Source of the DNA: Pleurotus ostreatus/Saccharomyces cerevisiae fusant
Taxonomy: Eukaryota > Opisthokonta
Direction: 5' to 3'
Assembly (NCBI GenBank): GCA_024196135.1
Contig: JAMQCK010000029.1
Span: 97,358 to 161,357, forward strand
Length of the DNA: 64,000 nt
In this document: positions 1 through 10,869 of the stretch, piece after piece
Layout of the letters: each line of letters opens with the position of its first letter
Numbering within the stretch: the stretch's first letter is position 1
Program-made: the position numbers and the translations under genes
Notes under the pieces: model-generated
Seen by the model: only the letters and a program-made list of their open reading frames with translations
Databases searched by the model: none
Told to the model about the DNA's origin: nothing

Positions 1-171
1 CGAGAGATTCCAAAGCGGCACTCACTGTCAAGGGGTAGGAGTACTGATCGAGAGTCGACACAGTGCTCTCAGCCTTCCAAAGAAAATGAGACGAATACTT
101 GTGCGCTTCGTCAATGTAGATACGACCATAAATATTGAATACAGAGTATTGCGTGGCATACCGAATCCTAG

Positions 172-1905
172 TCACGCCGCCTTCGCCTTCCCGAACCGCG
201 GTTCGATCTTGCGGCTTCCATCCATGAAGGCGTTCACGGTCTCCTCTGTGATTTTGGAGCGGCGCTACGACAAGGTTAGCTCACAGACGCTTCTCATCAA
301 TGAAAGGCAACTCACTTCCTGGAAGTCCGCGACGAACTTCTGCAACAGCGCGATACACCGAGCCTTCAGCTGACCAGTGAGCAAGCGGCCAGCACGGTAT
401 TCCTGACGAGAATGGTAAGCCCGCCATTTACCACGTTTGATAGCGCGACGCACCTCTCCCAACTTCGCCAGCTCCTCATCGTCCTCCAAGAAGAATGTCA
501 AGTACTGATATGCCACATCCACCTCCGTATCCCCACCAAACTGACGGTGCTCTTCCTCCGTCTCCCTCCCGCCAGAAAAGCCGTGCTTGTTGATCTTATT
601 CTTGATTTGATTCGGCTTGTCCGTCATGAAAATACTGCTGTTTGGGTCGCTCGCACTCATCTTGGTCTGCGGGCCCTGCAGCGCGGGGAAGAAGCGCGAG
701 TGGAGGAGGGCGGGCTTGGGGTACTTGAGCTTGCTCGCGATGTCGCGCGTGAGGCGGAAGTACGGGTCTTGGTCGATCGCGCAAGGGATGAGCGCGGGGA
801 TGTTGGATGCGGTGCCGAAGATCTGGGGGAAGGAGTTGGAGAAGGCGGGTGCGGCTTGGATGGAGACGAAGTGAATTTTTCCAATGTTGTCGCTTTGGGG
901 ATGCGTCAGAGGAGGGTGTTGAGTTGAGGGGAAGGAAGCGACGTACGACTCGTTGAACCCAAAGGTCGCGCGGGCCTGGTTGTAGGTGATCTGGCGGGAG
1001 ACGCGGGAGACGTTCTCGTAGAAGGCGCCGTTCATGTAGGCGTAGTTGCTGAAGATGAAGGTCTTGTTGAGGTCGAAGCCGACGGCGATGATATCCTTGG
1101 CATTCTGTCGCGAGAACTCCTTGACCTGCTCGACCTTCAACTGGTGCTTGAACAGGAACTTTTCATCGTCTACAGATGTGTCAGCAGCGCTCGAGGGCGC
1201 GATCGGAGATACGACATACCCGTAAGCTGGACAACAAGGGGGACATCAAAGACCTCCTGCATCCATCTGGAAGTATCGGTCAGAGGGATGTGCGCGAGCG
1301 TGAGTTGTCGTTCTCACTTTGTGAAGACGAAGGGTATCATGTGGCCAAGGTGCATGCTATCGCTGCTCGGACCACGTCCGGTGTACAAGAAGAACGGCTT
1401 CCCTTGCTCGTAGCGGTCTAGTATTTGCGAAAAGTCACTGCACTGCACGTCAGCTAACGACCTACGCGGTACGATTGATCGACGCACCGGTGCGAGAAGA
1501 AGGTCCCTCTCCGAAGCAGGATATGGGGCTTGTGCCCAGTCAGCTTCTCAAAACGCTGCAGGAGTGCATCGTCTATCCTTCTTGTGCCGAACTGGTCAAT
1601 GAGTTTGTCGTAGTCGATTGCCTTCTGCTTGCCATCGCTGGTGACTCCGCCCTGCACGTCCCATGGCGTTACGACTTGCGCCTGCTCGCCATCGGCTTGA
1701 GCGGCGGGCTTGATTTCTGGGGCAGCTGACGACGGGCCTTCTGCATTCCTGGCATGGTGAGGTTAGCGCTAGTAGGAAGAACAAGGCGATTCACGCACGA
1801 CTCCGTCAGGGTGGTCCCAGCAAGAGCCTCGCCGATCGACGCAACGGTGGGTGGTGCGGTCGGATCCGCTGCAAGAGACTCTGGGGGAAACTGAGGGGTG
1901 GCCAT
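172..1905 (-). CDS. WRS1: Tryptophanyl-tRNA synthetase, cytoplasmic
   Basis: Charges tRNA(Trp) with tryptophan in the cytosol; class I aminoacyl-tRNA synthetase of the eukaryotic/archaeal type. Seven exons join in frame (minus strand: 1799-1905, 1488-1748, 1318-1437, 1220-1266, 947-1169, 316-892, 172-264) into about 475 residues, the usual fungal length. Visible signatures are [22 protein letters not shown] (HIGH-class ATP motif), [35 protein letters not shown] (KMSKS-class motif), [16 protein letters not shown] and [14 protein letters not shown]. The C-terminus ends in a short basic tail, PRFGKAKAA. The start is the first ATG before a low-complexity N-terminal extension ([10 protein letters not shown]). 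The 893-946 intron keeps the frame open, so an unspliced reading looks continuous. It shares a 148-bp divergent promoter with the MIF-like gene at 2054. Family assignment is very secure; exon ends come from splice consensus. Confidence 0.94.
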
Positions 1906-2053
1906 CACGGGGCTCAACGTCGACCCTTCCGACGATCTGGAGGTTCGGGGATGAGGGGACGAAGAGAGATGAGATCAGTGACTCGATACGGGCCGGCCTC
2001 GATGGCGCAACCATTCGTCGACGTTCTCAGCCTTCTTGCTCTTAACCACCATC

Positions 2054-2672
2054 ATGCCCGTCCTCGACCTCACCGTTAACGTCCAGGTAAGCCCTTTTCC
2101 GATGTTTGACACGTCGTCAGCGACTGAAAGCATCACAGATCCCCGACGCGAAGGCACTCAGCCTTGAGCTGTCCAAGGTTGGCTCGAAATCGATCAGCCT
2201 CCTCACCCTGGACTAAGCTGTACCTCTCAGGTCGGCGCGAAGATCCTCGGAAAGCCCGAGAGTTACATCAGTGTCCTGATCAAGGTCAACGAGACGCTCA
2301 CATTCGGTGGTACCCACGACCCCGCCTTCCAGCTGATTATTGTACGTCGACCACCCCAAATGCTCCGTCTCCCTCCCACTGATGACTTGCATAGACCAGC
2401 CTTGGCAACGTCAACCCGGCAGCCAATGAGAAGTACAGCAAGGCCCTCTCCGAGTTCCTCAAGGAGAAGCTCGGCCTTTCGAACGACCGTGGCTACATGT
2501 TCGTGCTTTTCCGAGTCCTTCAAATAATGTCATGACTAATTGACGATCCAGCGCCTTCATCGACCCCGGCAACGCCAACCTTGGGTAAGTACTGCCCTGG
2601 GCACCTGCGCTGGGCGTGACCTGACTTTTCCCCAGCTACCAGGGAACCACTTTCGCGACGATCTTCGGTTGA
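2054..2672 (+). CDS. MIF/tautomerase superfamily protein, copy 1
   Basis: Small protein of the macrophage migration inhibitory factor (MIF) tautomerase fold. Six exons (first 2054-2086, then 2139-2177, third from 2231) give about 118 residues, the normal MIF length. The N-terminal MP supplies the catalytic Pro1 after Met removal. The family Lys in GKP (ILGKPES), the FGGTHDP loop, DRGY and the tail IDPGNANLGYQGTTFA align with animal MIF. The residue equal to MIF Tyr95 is kept, but the Asn97 position is Ala. The animal CxxC oxidoreductase motif is absent. It is the first of three tandem copies with the same intron positions. Fungal substrates of this family are not established, so the function is 'putative tautomerase'. 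Confidence 0.85.
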
Positions 2673-3464
2673 AGCGTCCGACCCCAAAGAAAGGAGATAT
2701 AACTCAATCAATGTAAAGGAATCCGAATATGTAGATGTAACATCAATTTGACCTCGACATCTCCATCGACCGCAGTGATGGCACATTGAATCCGACTTGC
2801 CTGTACGAAAGATGCGCCCTAGCCCAACTGCTGGAGGGACTCTGTCGCTCTCGGCAATCCAACTACCGAGCAGCTCAATTCTGCACGCTGTGCCACAGAC
2901 CCACCGCCGTTGGCGAGCTTGCTGTGGGTCCCTTCAATTCTGATCGAATCGGCACCATGCATGCACGAAAATCTACAAGATGATCCTGCGTGTCGCGCCC
3001 CCGACTCGGACTTGCTCAGCAACACCATATTCTGATTAATACTCGACCATCCTGACCAAGATGCCAACGTCCGTCATTCTCGGGTTCGAACGGACGCCTT
3101 CACCGTTTCCTTCCGCCCGAATACAATGCAAATCACGATTTACTTCCTTTTCAGGTAATTGTATGACCCTTGCCAGAGTCATTCCCCATCTCGTACGCGC
3201 GCCTCCTGAGGGGATGTCGCATGCCGACGACTTAGGTGGCGCGGGTCCAAGCATTGTCACTGCGTACGAAGCCGGTCCTGGTCTTTCCGCTCCTCGTCCT
3301 CATTTCTCCGGCTTTGTCTCCACCTCAGGCTATATAAGAGGGCTGCAGCGATGTTGGCGGAGCATCCCCTACAAGGAGTCTCCCATTGACTCAATCTACC
3401 TCAGTGGCTCTCAAGCACTACTTCTAATATCTCCGGATCTCCTCACTGCAGCCCCATCGCCGCT
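2673..3464. other. Spacer between MIF copies 1 and 2
   Basis: No convincing gene. It holds the 3' region of copy 1 and the promoter of copy 2, including a TATA element at 3331. Short open frames here have no start context or family resemblance. Confidence 0.6.
3331..3338 (+). promoter_or_regulatory. TATA box of MIF copy 2
   Basis: TATATAAG lies 134 bp upstream of the ATG at 3465, with a CA-rich leader between. This is a reasonable distance for a basidiomycete promoter. Called from sequence alone. Confidence 0.55.
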
Positions 3465-4155
3465 ATGCCTCTCGTCGATCTCGCCACCAACGTCTCGGTC
3501 AGTGCAGCTACCATTCACTTGGACCCACCCGTCGACCGAGTAGCTCACGCGCCTCCCTCAGGTCGCTGACGTCAAGGCCCTCAGCCTCGAGCTCTCCAAG
3601 GTCAGTGTCTCGTTCATTTACCGCACTTCCTCGACCACTTAGAGCGCTTCTTCCAGGCCGCCGCGCAGATCCTCGGCAAGCCCGAAGCCTTCGTCGGCGT
3701 CCGCGTTCAGGCCGGCGAGGTGCTGAGCTTTGGCGGCTCGCACGAGCCTGCGTATATGTTGTCGATTGTACGTCACTCGTATTCTCCCTATTCGTCAACA
3801 CATTCTCACTCGCCACATCGCTCTCCCACCTGCTCACTTATCCATATTCCTCGCTGATTCTCATGCACAGACCGACCTCAACACCACTCGCGAGATCAAC
3901 GAGGCCCGCAGCAAGGCGCTCTCGGAGTGGCTCACCGAGAAGCTCGGCCTGCCCAATGACCGTGGCCTCATGTACGCGTTGCTCATCGTCTTGCAGCAAG
4001 TATCGTATCTGACCCTTGCGTAGCGCCTTCATCGACCCCGGCGCCAACAACCTGGGGTGAGTGGTATACGCTTGATTTGTTTCGCTGCGTACTGACTTCC
4101 CTCCAGCTTTAAGGGCACCAGTATCGCGACATTCTTCGAGAGCCTGCGGAAGTAG
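3465..4155 (+). CDS. MIF/tautomerase superfamily protein, copy 2
   Basis: Second tandem MIF-fold gene, about 122 residues over six exons. It starts MPLVDLATNV (catalytic Pro1), followed by VADVKALSLELSK, ILGKPEA with the conserved Lys, FGGSHEP and the tail IDPGANNLGFKGTSIATFFE. The last residues (SLRK) extend slightly beyond copies 1 and 3. Where MIF has Tyr95 this protein has Leu (DRGL), so the substrate pocket differs from copy 1. Intron positions and the exon 2 sequence match the neighbours, showing tandem duplication. A perfect TGACGTCA at 3568 falls inside exon 2 and is coding. Role unknown beyond putative tautomerase. Confidence 0.85.
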
Positions 4156-4764
4156 ACGCGAAGGGTACAGATATATCAATGTAAACTAGGACGCCCGCCA
4201 ACAATAAGCACCCCTCGTATCAAGTCCTTCATCCTTGGGCATTCTCGTCCGTGCAGGTCCAGTATGGCCTCTTAATATGGAAGAAGGTAAACCAGGTACG
4301 TGCGCCCTCACAAGGCAGGACAGGGTTGGGCAGCAGTAGGGACTCGAGCTCGGGTCCATTGTCAAGGATATAGTTCTTCTGCTCTCCGCCGCAAATCCTC
4401 CTTAAGTACTGACAATCAAACGTCAAGGCCTGCTTTAGTAATCCGCTGAACATGCCTTACCAAGCGCTTCTCAAGTATAACCAAATCTCGTCCCTTGCCA
4501 CCTCGAGTGGCCCTCGTAGTCAAGTGCGTGCGCTCTTGGTCATGCTTAATCATCGATATCCCCTTTCTTTGCTAGAGGCGATGTCCTTGTATTTGCAAGC
4601 ATTGGATTTCGCACGTCCGTCGACAGCGGTCCTACACCCTCTGACTCCTTCCCCGACCAGTATATAAACAGAATATCGCGACGACGTGGTCTCATCCAGT
4701 CTTGAATTTTAGATCCCCATCGCTCGAACTCGTCCCCCCATATTCCATCGACATCCCCTTCAGC
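4156..4764. other. Spacer between MIF copies 2 and 3
   Basis: No gene supported. It contains the 3' end of copy 2 and the promoter of copy 3 with a TATA box at 4662-4669. Confidence 0.6.
4662..4669 (+). promoter_or_regulatory. TATA box of MIF copy 3
   Basis: TATATAAA sits 103 bp upstream of the ATG at 4765 and resembles the element in front of copy 2 at a similar distance. Confidence 0.55.
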
Positions 4765-5460
4765 ATGCCCTTCCTCGACCTCACTGTGAACGTGCCGGTA
4801 AGTCCTCATCGTCCCAAATGTCTTCCAGCTAGCTTCTGACACCCTCGCTTTAGATCGCCGACATCAAGACGCTCACCCTTGAGCTATCCAAGGTAGGTGT
4901 CAATGATCCGCGATGAAATGACCTCAGCGCGCCGCGACTGACACAACTTCCTTATAGGCTGCGTCCCAAATTCTTGCCAAACCCGAGGCTGCCATCGGCG
5001 TGCGCATCCGGGTTGACGAGACCCTTGCGTTCGGGGGGACGTTTGAGCCTGCATTCTGGCTATCTATCGTACGTTGATCTCGTAATCTCTTGCGCACTCC
5101 TGCCACTTCGGCGCGATCCCAGATATTTCTGCACGCGATACTCACCTACTTACCCAGGTCAACCTCGGAATCACTCGAGAAACTAACGAGGCGCATAGCA
5201 AGGCGCTCTCCGAGTTCCTCGCGCAAAAGCTCGGCTTGCCCAATGACAGGGGATTGATGTGCGTATTGGCTTTCGCGTCGTCGCCGCGCATCTTGCCTCG
5301 CGAGTCAAACTCATCTTGCCACCACTACAGCGCCTTCATCGACCCCGGGAGGGAGAACTTGGGGTAAGTCATGACCGAGCAGCAGCTCTGGAACACGATG
5401 TGCTGACTTCACCTCCTTTTCAGCTTCAAAGGAACTACTATTGCGGCGCTACTCGGATGA
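4765..5460 (+). CDS. MIF/tautomerase superfamily protein, copy 3
   Basis: Third tandem MIF-fold gene, about 118 residues over six exons. MPFLDLTVNV supplies Pro1; then IADIKTLTLELSK, ILAKPEA (conserved Lys), FGGTFEP, LGLPNDRGL and IDPGRENLGFKGTTIAALLG. Like copy 2 it has Leu instead of Tyr at the MIF Tyr95 position, so copies 2 and 3 look closer to each other than to copy 1. The CxxC motif is absent. It ends 367 bp before the stop of the convergent F-box gene. Putative tautomerase; substrate unknown. Confidence 0.85.
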
Positions 5461-5620
5461 TCGCGCGCATCTCCCCTCAAACGATCACGCATACTTCTCA
5501 GCGGATTCCACTGGAGAGCTTCAAAGCAAGGGATCGATGCGATTAAGTAGCGTGTATTAGCGTGCCAGTAAGTAATGTCTATAGTAGGTCGTCAGTGGTG
5601 TCTAGTATGCCGGGGGTGGT

Positions 5621-5644
5621 GGAAGTGGAAGTGGAAGTGGAAGT
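5621..5644. repeat. (GGAAGT)4 microsatellite
   Basis: Four perfect hexamer units GGAAGT lie in the spacer between two convergent genes. Imperfect repeats of GTAGT, ACAGTATG and CTAG(C/T)ATG motifs follow to about 5730. The 5461-5827 spacer holds nothing else recognisable. Confidence 0.75.
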
Positions 5645-5827
5645 GATGTATAGGACGTGGGTGTGTAGTACAGTATGACGCGGGTAGTGTACAGTATGTC
5701 GTACATGTCATCTAGCATGTCGTGGAAGGCCGTTAGCGTTCCGTCAGAGTGTAGAAGAACGAAAGTGTAGAAGTGTAGGAGTGTGGAAGAGTGGGAGTGG
5801 TATGAGTCGTTAGTCCTGGTATCGCCG

Positions 5828-7282
5828 TTACAGGCCTTCCAACCTAATATCTACAGCTGGTGCAAGCCTGTCTCGTAGCTCCCTAAGAGAGCGTAGGATG
5901 TCCTCGTCGATCATCTCCACTGGGTAGGCCGAGTCCTTCTTCTCGGGCACCTCCTGAGCCTGGTCCTGGGATGCGTCCTCGCTCTTAGCTTCGTCGTCCT
6001 CCTCAGCAAGGATATCGTAATAGTCGTCCCTCCAGTTGCCATGGAACTCCTTCAGCGGGATCTGCCCAGAGACGACGAAGTCCTTGAGGAAGAAGTGGAT
6101 GTTGCGGTACGCGCGGTTCAGGAGGGCGAGATTGTTCTGCAGGACTCCGCCGTAGGCCAGAGCCACGTCCTCGTAGTGCAATACCTCGAGATTCGAGAGG
6201 AGGACGCTTCCGTCCGTCGTGGTGGCCCCGATGTACCCGACCTCCTGAGGATAGACGCAGACCGTCCTCAGGACCAGGCGCCTCAAGTTCGGGAACCGCT
6301 CGAAGAGCAGCCAGGCATCCCGATCCCCGTCCGCCGTCAGATCAAAGAGCGTGAGCGTGAGGTCCGTCACTTGCCCTGACCGCTCGGCCAAGCGATAGAG
6401 AGCGTCCCAAGAATGCCCTTGCATAGACCAATTGCATTCATCATAAAGATGGAGCGCATCGAGGGCGGGGAAGTGCGCGCAGGTGCCAAGCTCCTCCGGG
6501 AACACTTCGAAGGTGACGCTCAGCGAGATCAGGGAAGGGAACGTCACGATCTCCGCGGGTCTGTGCGCCGGGTTGTTGAAAAACGCGCCGTGGAGAACGA
6601 GCTCGGCGCGGCGGAGGCGCACGCATTGGAAGAAGATAGGCCCAACGTCGTACTTGGCTTCAGTGCCCGTGAGGGCCAGCTCCTGAACCTGCGCCCACGG
6701 GGCATGCATGATGTCCGCGAGGCTGTCGCGCGCGGTGATGCGCGTGATGTTGTAGAGGTACAGCTGCTCGAGCCGCGGGCACGTCCAGGTGATCGTCTGT
6801 GCCGTGTTCTGCGTTTGGTTGGAGGCCTCAATGTGGAGACGCTTCAGGGCAGGGAATGCGTCCTCGGGAAGGCCCGCCAGCAGCTGGAACCAGTCCCGAT
6901 CGCAGAAGATGCGGAGCCCGCGCAGCTGGGCGGTGACCCGGAGCAGCACAAGTGGGACGATGGCGCCCACGACCAGGTTGGACGGATTCCGCGGGTCCCC
7001 GATTTGGAGATCGACCTGGTATGGGGACGCGCGGCGGAACCAGCGCATGACTTGCTGTGCGTTGCGCGGCGTCGCCAGCTGGCGAAGGGTGACGGCGAGC
7101 TGGGTCCAGAGGCGTGGCTGGCCGAGCGCGACGCCGCGCCAGTGACGGCAGACGTGGGCAAGCTTGAGGATCTCCGCGGGTGTGGCGGCTACGTCACCGT
7201 CGTCCCGGTACGTGAGCAAGACCAAGTCGAGGAGCTCGATCACGAAGGTCTGCGCTGCAGACGGGAAGGCGATCGCGTCCAT
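5828..7282 (-). CDS. F-box protein with LRR-like C-terminus
   Basis: Predicted substrate receptor for an SCF-type ubiquitin ligase. An intronless frame encodes 484 residues from the ATG at 7282. The frame stays open further upstream to an ATG at 7579, but that N-terminus is low complexity and probably leader DNA. The degenerate F-box sits near residues 10-65 (FVIELLDLVLLTY ... LKLAHVCRHWRGVALGQP RLW), followed by repeated Leu-rich segments such as LRGLRIFC, LKRLHIEAS, LEQLYLYNI, LRRLVLRT and LEVLHYEDV. The C-terminus has an acidic stretch (LAEEDDEAKSED). It belongs to the same broad family as seven other genes in this window but is one of the more diverged. The target protein cannot be inferred. 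Confidence 0.75.
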   Translation of the reverse strand: MDAIAFPSAAQTFVIELLDLVLLTYRDDGDVAATPAEILKLAHVCRHWRGVALGQPRLWTQLAVTLRQLATPRNAQQVMRWFRRASPYQVDLQIGDPRNPSNLVVGAIVPLVLLRVTAQLRGLRIFCDRDWFQLLAGLPEDAFPALKRLHIEASNQTQNTAQTITWTCPRLEQLYLYNITRITARDSLADIMHAPWAQVQELALTGTEAKYDVGPIFFQCVRLRRAELVLHGAFFNNPAHRPAEIVTFPSLISLSVTFEVFPEELGTCAHFPALDALHLYDECNWSMQGHSWDALYRLAERSGQVTDLTLTLFDLTADGDRDAWLLFERFPNLRRLVLRTVCVYPQEVGYIGATTTDGSVLLSNLEVLHYEDVALAYGGVLQNNLALLNRAYRNIHFFLKDFVVSGQIPLKEFHGNWRDDYYDILAEEDDEAKSEDASQDQAQEVPEKKDSAYPVEMIDEDILRSLRELRDRLAPAVDIRLEGL

Positions 7283-7669
7283 CGCGCTGAAGGAAGCTCG
7301 GTCGTGTGTGGTGGGGGTTTGGATGGCTTGGGAGATCTTGGCGGGTCGTTGCAGCGCGTGGAACCTGTCCGTAGCGCCTCTAGCACCAGCTAGGGTCTCG
7401 ACGGTGACGGGGAGAGGAGGGCGTGAAAAGGGTGTCGTGAAGATGTACAGACGTGAGGCGGGCGACTTGGTCGCCGGGTCGTGTCGTGAGTAAGAGAGGG
7501 TAGTGTACAGTGATGGTGGTGGTGAAAGTGGTGAAGCGTCTAATCGATTTGCGACACGACGCGTCGCGTCGAGTAACATTCATGAGGTCTCGTGCATCGT
7601 CACGGCCTCGTGGGCGCTCTGCAGGCAGGGGCAATCGTCTGTGGCTCCCTTCGCTCTCGTTGAAGCAGG

Positions 7670-8386
7670 CTATGGTCGAGGAATGACAACTCTCAGTCGG
7701 CAAGCTTCGAAAACGGACAATAGGGCGAGAGATGTGTGATCAGCATGCGAGCTTGACCCAACTGTAAACTTGCGAAGCGACGCGTTAGTGAGCAGCACTG
7801 ACCATCAACGGATAGAGTGAAGCCGAGAATGGCAAAGACACGGTCGTCATCGAAGTTGTACGTGCAGGGCGCGTCGTGGTTCGAGCCGGGGATGTCACGT
7901 GAGTGGTCGCGCATAGGAAGGGTGAAGTCCTCGTCGAATTTCTTCATGCTGTTATCGGCGAGTAGACATTCGTGATCCCAGCGCCAGACCACCGCGATTC
8001 CGAGGACCACCGCCAGCGAGCGGTAGCACGACAGGCATCAACTCTTTGAGGCAGGACGCGGACGAAGAAGCGTCGTTGGCCCTGGCCGCCCACTTCGCGA
8101 AAGGGCCGGGATCATCTGCCCCCATGATGTCGCGAGCAACGATTTGGAACACGGGAGGCTGCGAAGAGATGAGGGGGTACATTGCACCGAAAGTGCAGGT
8201 GTAGCCTGAAGAGTCACTCGACAGAGAAGATGTAGTGCACAATGCCGGAGTTCTGTCGTCCCCAAGCATCTCCAGATCGCCGCGCGTGACGACATGCTGG
8301 TGGTCACCAAGATACGCAGCGCAAGCCGGACGAGAACCTGCACCCCTCGATGAGGTCCGCTGAGTACCAGCGGCATGGCCATCACG
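7670..8386 (-). pseudogene. Possible frameshifted membrane-protein gene
   Basis: On the minus strand a protein-like frame runs from about 8340 through CAAYLGDHQHVVTRGDLEML and SSGYTCTFGAMYPLIS to CLKELMPVVLPLA, near 8015. It then needs a one-base shift to continue as VVLGIAVVWRWDHECLLADN and the acidic segment YNFDDDRVFAILGFTLSV. Joined, VVLPLA plus VVLGIAVV would make one membrane helix flanked by an outer domain and a tail. A 41-nt intron with a CTAAC branch-like motif would then lead to a stop at 7670. I recognise no family. It may be a decayed gene, a sequence error, or chance open frames; the start is undefined. Confidence 0.25.
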
Positions 8387-9424
8387 AGGTTTCAGCCGAA
8401 GCTAGACAGCCGTTGCGTGCGTCGCATGAGCGAAAGCGATGCCAGCAGCCTGGGCAACGTGGGCGCTGTGAACAGCGTAGGAGGAGTGGGCGGCGTGGAT
8501 GGGAACACGGTGTGTCCTCTCATGGGCTAAAGCGAAGAGGCTATTGTGTGAATCGCGGTTCACCGTCGGGATGGAAAGAAACTGCTGGCGCCTTTCATCG
8601 TGAAAGACAGGGATGGGCCATGCGTCCAATTGAGCTGCCCTTTGACGACGCGGTGGAATTTGCCATATTGAGTCCTCGCGCTGAAGAGAGCAAGGTTTGC
8701 GGAAAGGTGCCTTCTTGAGTGCGGCGGGTTCTCAAGGAAGCGTGTGCGATTTCCGCGACCATTGCGAGCTACCCATCGACGCAAGCCGTTTCCTTTGCGG
8801 GAGTGAACTAGGCAATGACTTTGCCGTCGTCGATCTTCTTAAGGGTGAAGGCATCATGCCGCGTCGGAGCCAAGGTTGCTCGGACAGGTGTGACAAAAGT
8901 CAGAGAGGTTGCGCTTTCTGACCTCTTCAGAAACGCGTCGCGGGTGGAGAGTCGCGTTGGGCGGAGATGAGAGTGTCGAGGCCGAGAGGAAGCAGCGCTT
9001 TGCCTCCTCTTCGCACGCTTTGCTCGCTTCCTGCCGGCAGCGGCGGTGACGACAACCCGCTCTTGTTCCACCTGAACCTCAAAATTCTCCCTGACTTCTC
9101 ACCTTACTTGGTTGACAAGGCGAGCAAATCGTTACCGCCGTCTGGAAAGCTATTATACGACCATTAGAGGACGCCTGGCGGGCTGACCTGCAAAGCGAGC
9201 GCCATGCCATCAAAAAATTGTGGGTCCAGATGTGAGGGTAAAACGCACGCGAGTGTGATGATAGAGCAACAGCCTCCGTCATACCCGACATCATCACCCA
9301 TGCCACTCACGTACCCCAGCCAATCGTGGGCCGCCATTTCGTCAGCTGCGTCATACAAGACTATGCGGGGTCGCTATAAATCTTCAATGAATGGCGGGTA
9401 TAAAAACCCGTCCGCTCGCATACT
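8387..9424. other. No supported gene
   Basis: Short open frames occur on both strands, including a Gly/Val-rich plus-strand frame near 8374-8529 and a basic minus-strand frame near 8808-9071. None has a recognisable domain or a convincing exon structure. The last 60 bases hold two TATA-like elements (9374, 9399) of the hemerythrin promoter. Confidence 0.5.
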
Positions 9425-10311
9425 ATGCTACCCAGGATCCTTTTGACCCGAGCGACCTGCACCGCACGTCGAATCCCCAAGCAATTGCCAGCTTTTCCAC
9501 TAGGAGTCCAACGTCTAGTCACATCCCGAGCCATGTCGAGCCGTAGCCTGACCGACGCGATCAAGGAGGACCACCAGGAGGTGCGTGCCATGAGCTATCA
9601 TGAGTGGGAAGGCTGCGCTGACCTGCTTCCCGAAGATGTACGAGTACTACGAGAAGTATACTCAAGCCTCGGGAGATGCCGACGCGCAGGAGCGTTGGGC
9701 TCGGCAGCTCATCTGGGAGGTAGCCCGCCATGCCGTTGGGGAGGTGCGTCGGACGGCTACCTTCCATTCTCTCGAACTCATCCCCTCGTAGGAACTCGTT
9801 GTCTACCCATTGATGGAGCAGCATATGGGAGAGAAGGGCCTGAAGCTGGCTGACCAGGATCGCGCCGACCACCAGGTTCGCTCATACTAACCCCTCTGTT
9901 CCACTCTCGACCTGACCGCTGCCCCAGTACGTCAAGGAGAAGCTCTACCAGATTGAGTCCATGACGCCCGGAAGCGAGGAGTACAGCACCCTCCTCGCCG
10001 CCGTTATGAAGCACCTTCACGAGCACAACGACTCGGAGGAGCAGAAGGACCTACCTGAGCTTGAGCCTCATCTCGGCGCCGAAGGAAGCGCCACGGCCGC
10101 GCAGAGCTTCAGCAGGACGAAGAAATTCGTCCCGACACGGTCAGTGCCGCCACCTTGCTATTCAACTGCTCTTTGACCTTCTCTCAGCGCACACCCATCC
10201 GCTCCAAACAAGCCTCCATTCGAGACCGTCGTTGGGCTCATGACCGCGCCCATCGACAAGATCAAGGACGTGTTCGCCAAGTTCCCGACCGACGAGATGA
10301 AGTCTGAATAA
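9425..10311 (+). CDS. HHE-domain hemerythrin-like protein 1
   Basis: About 227 residues in five exons (first 9425-9580, second from 9636). Hemerythrin HHE domains are four-helix bundles that bind a di-iron centre and in fungi are linked to oxygen, NO or iron handling. Ligand-type residues are seen in AIKEDHQE, ARHAVGEELVVYPLMEQHM, DRADHQYVKEKL and MKHLHEHNDSEE. Residues 1-36 (MLPRILLTRATCTARRIPKQ...) are basic, amphipathic and Asp/Glu-free, like a mitochondrial presequence. Met37 (MSSRSLTDAI) directly precedes the domain and could start a cytosolic form. TATAAAAA at 9399 is only 26 bp before the first ATG, which makes start choice uncertain. Tandem paralogue of the next gene. Confidence 0.85.
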
Positions 10312-10869
10312 GCTGCTAAACCCATATCTGTATCATAGCCCGCGCCTGTACCATAGCCTCTCTGTACTACCACTTTGCAATCCGAAGGCTTACACGCAAT
10401 AACGTCTGGCACATAAATTGCTTCCGCAGAATGAACATGTGCCATGTGATTGCAGAAGATTACCTATTCGGGAACAATGGAAACTTGGTCCTGCCCGCCA
10501 TGGAGCGATGTTATGCAGTTCTGCAGCCGGCCATCTGCAGTGCTTGTCACGAGTACGGATACCGACGGCATATCCGTTATCGAGGACGGTCATGCGCGCA
10601 GAGCCACTCACTAGCTCGCCGATCCGTTCGATTGTAAGCCAATCGAACGCTATACAATATTGTTCGCCACCACGTCTACTCGGTCAATCGCGTCGTCGAC
10701 GTTAACGTTCTTCACCGCGTCATGAAAGGCTCACCCAGGCTGCTCAGCGCCCACTAGACATCATGATCCTCACCGAGTCGTCACCAGCAGGTCACCGACA
10801 TTGCGGCCATAGGGTGGGAGGGCATCACTATATAACCGAAGGTGGCAGCGATAGGAAAAGTTCATTAGC
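10312..10869. other. Spacer between hemerythrin genes
   Basis: No gene seen. It contains a perfect 10-bp inverted repeat at 10625-10649 and a TATATAA element near 10829, about 40 bp before the next ATG. Confidence 0.6.
10625..10649. repeat. Perfect 10-bp hairpin
   Basis: CGTTCGATTG and its exact reverse complement are separated by a five-base loop (TAAGC). It lies midway between two same-strand genes and could be a terminator-like structure, a factor site or chance. Confidence 0.6.
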
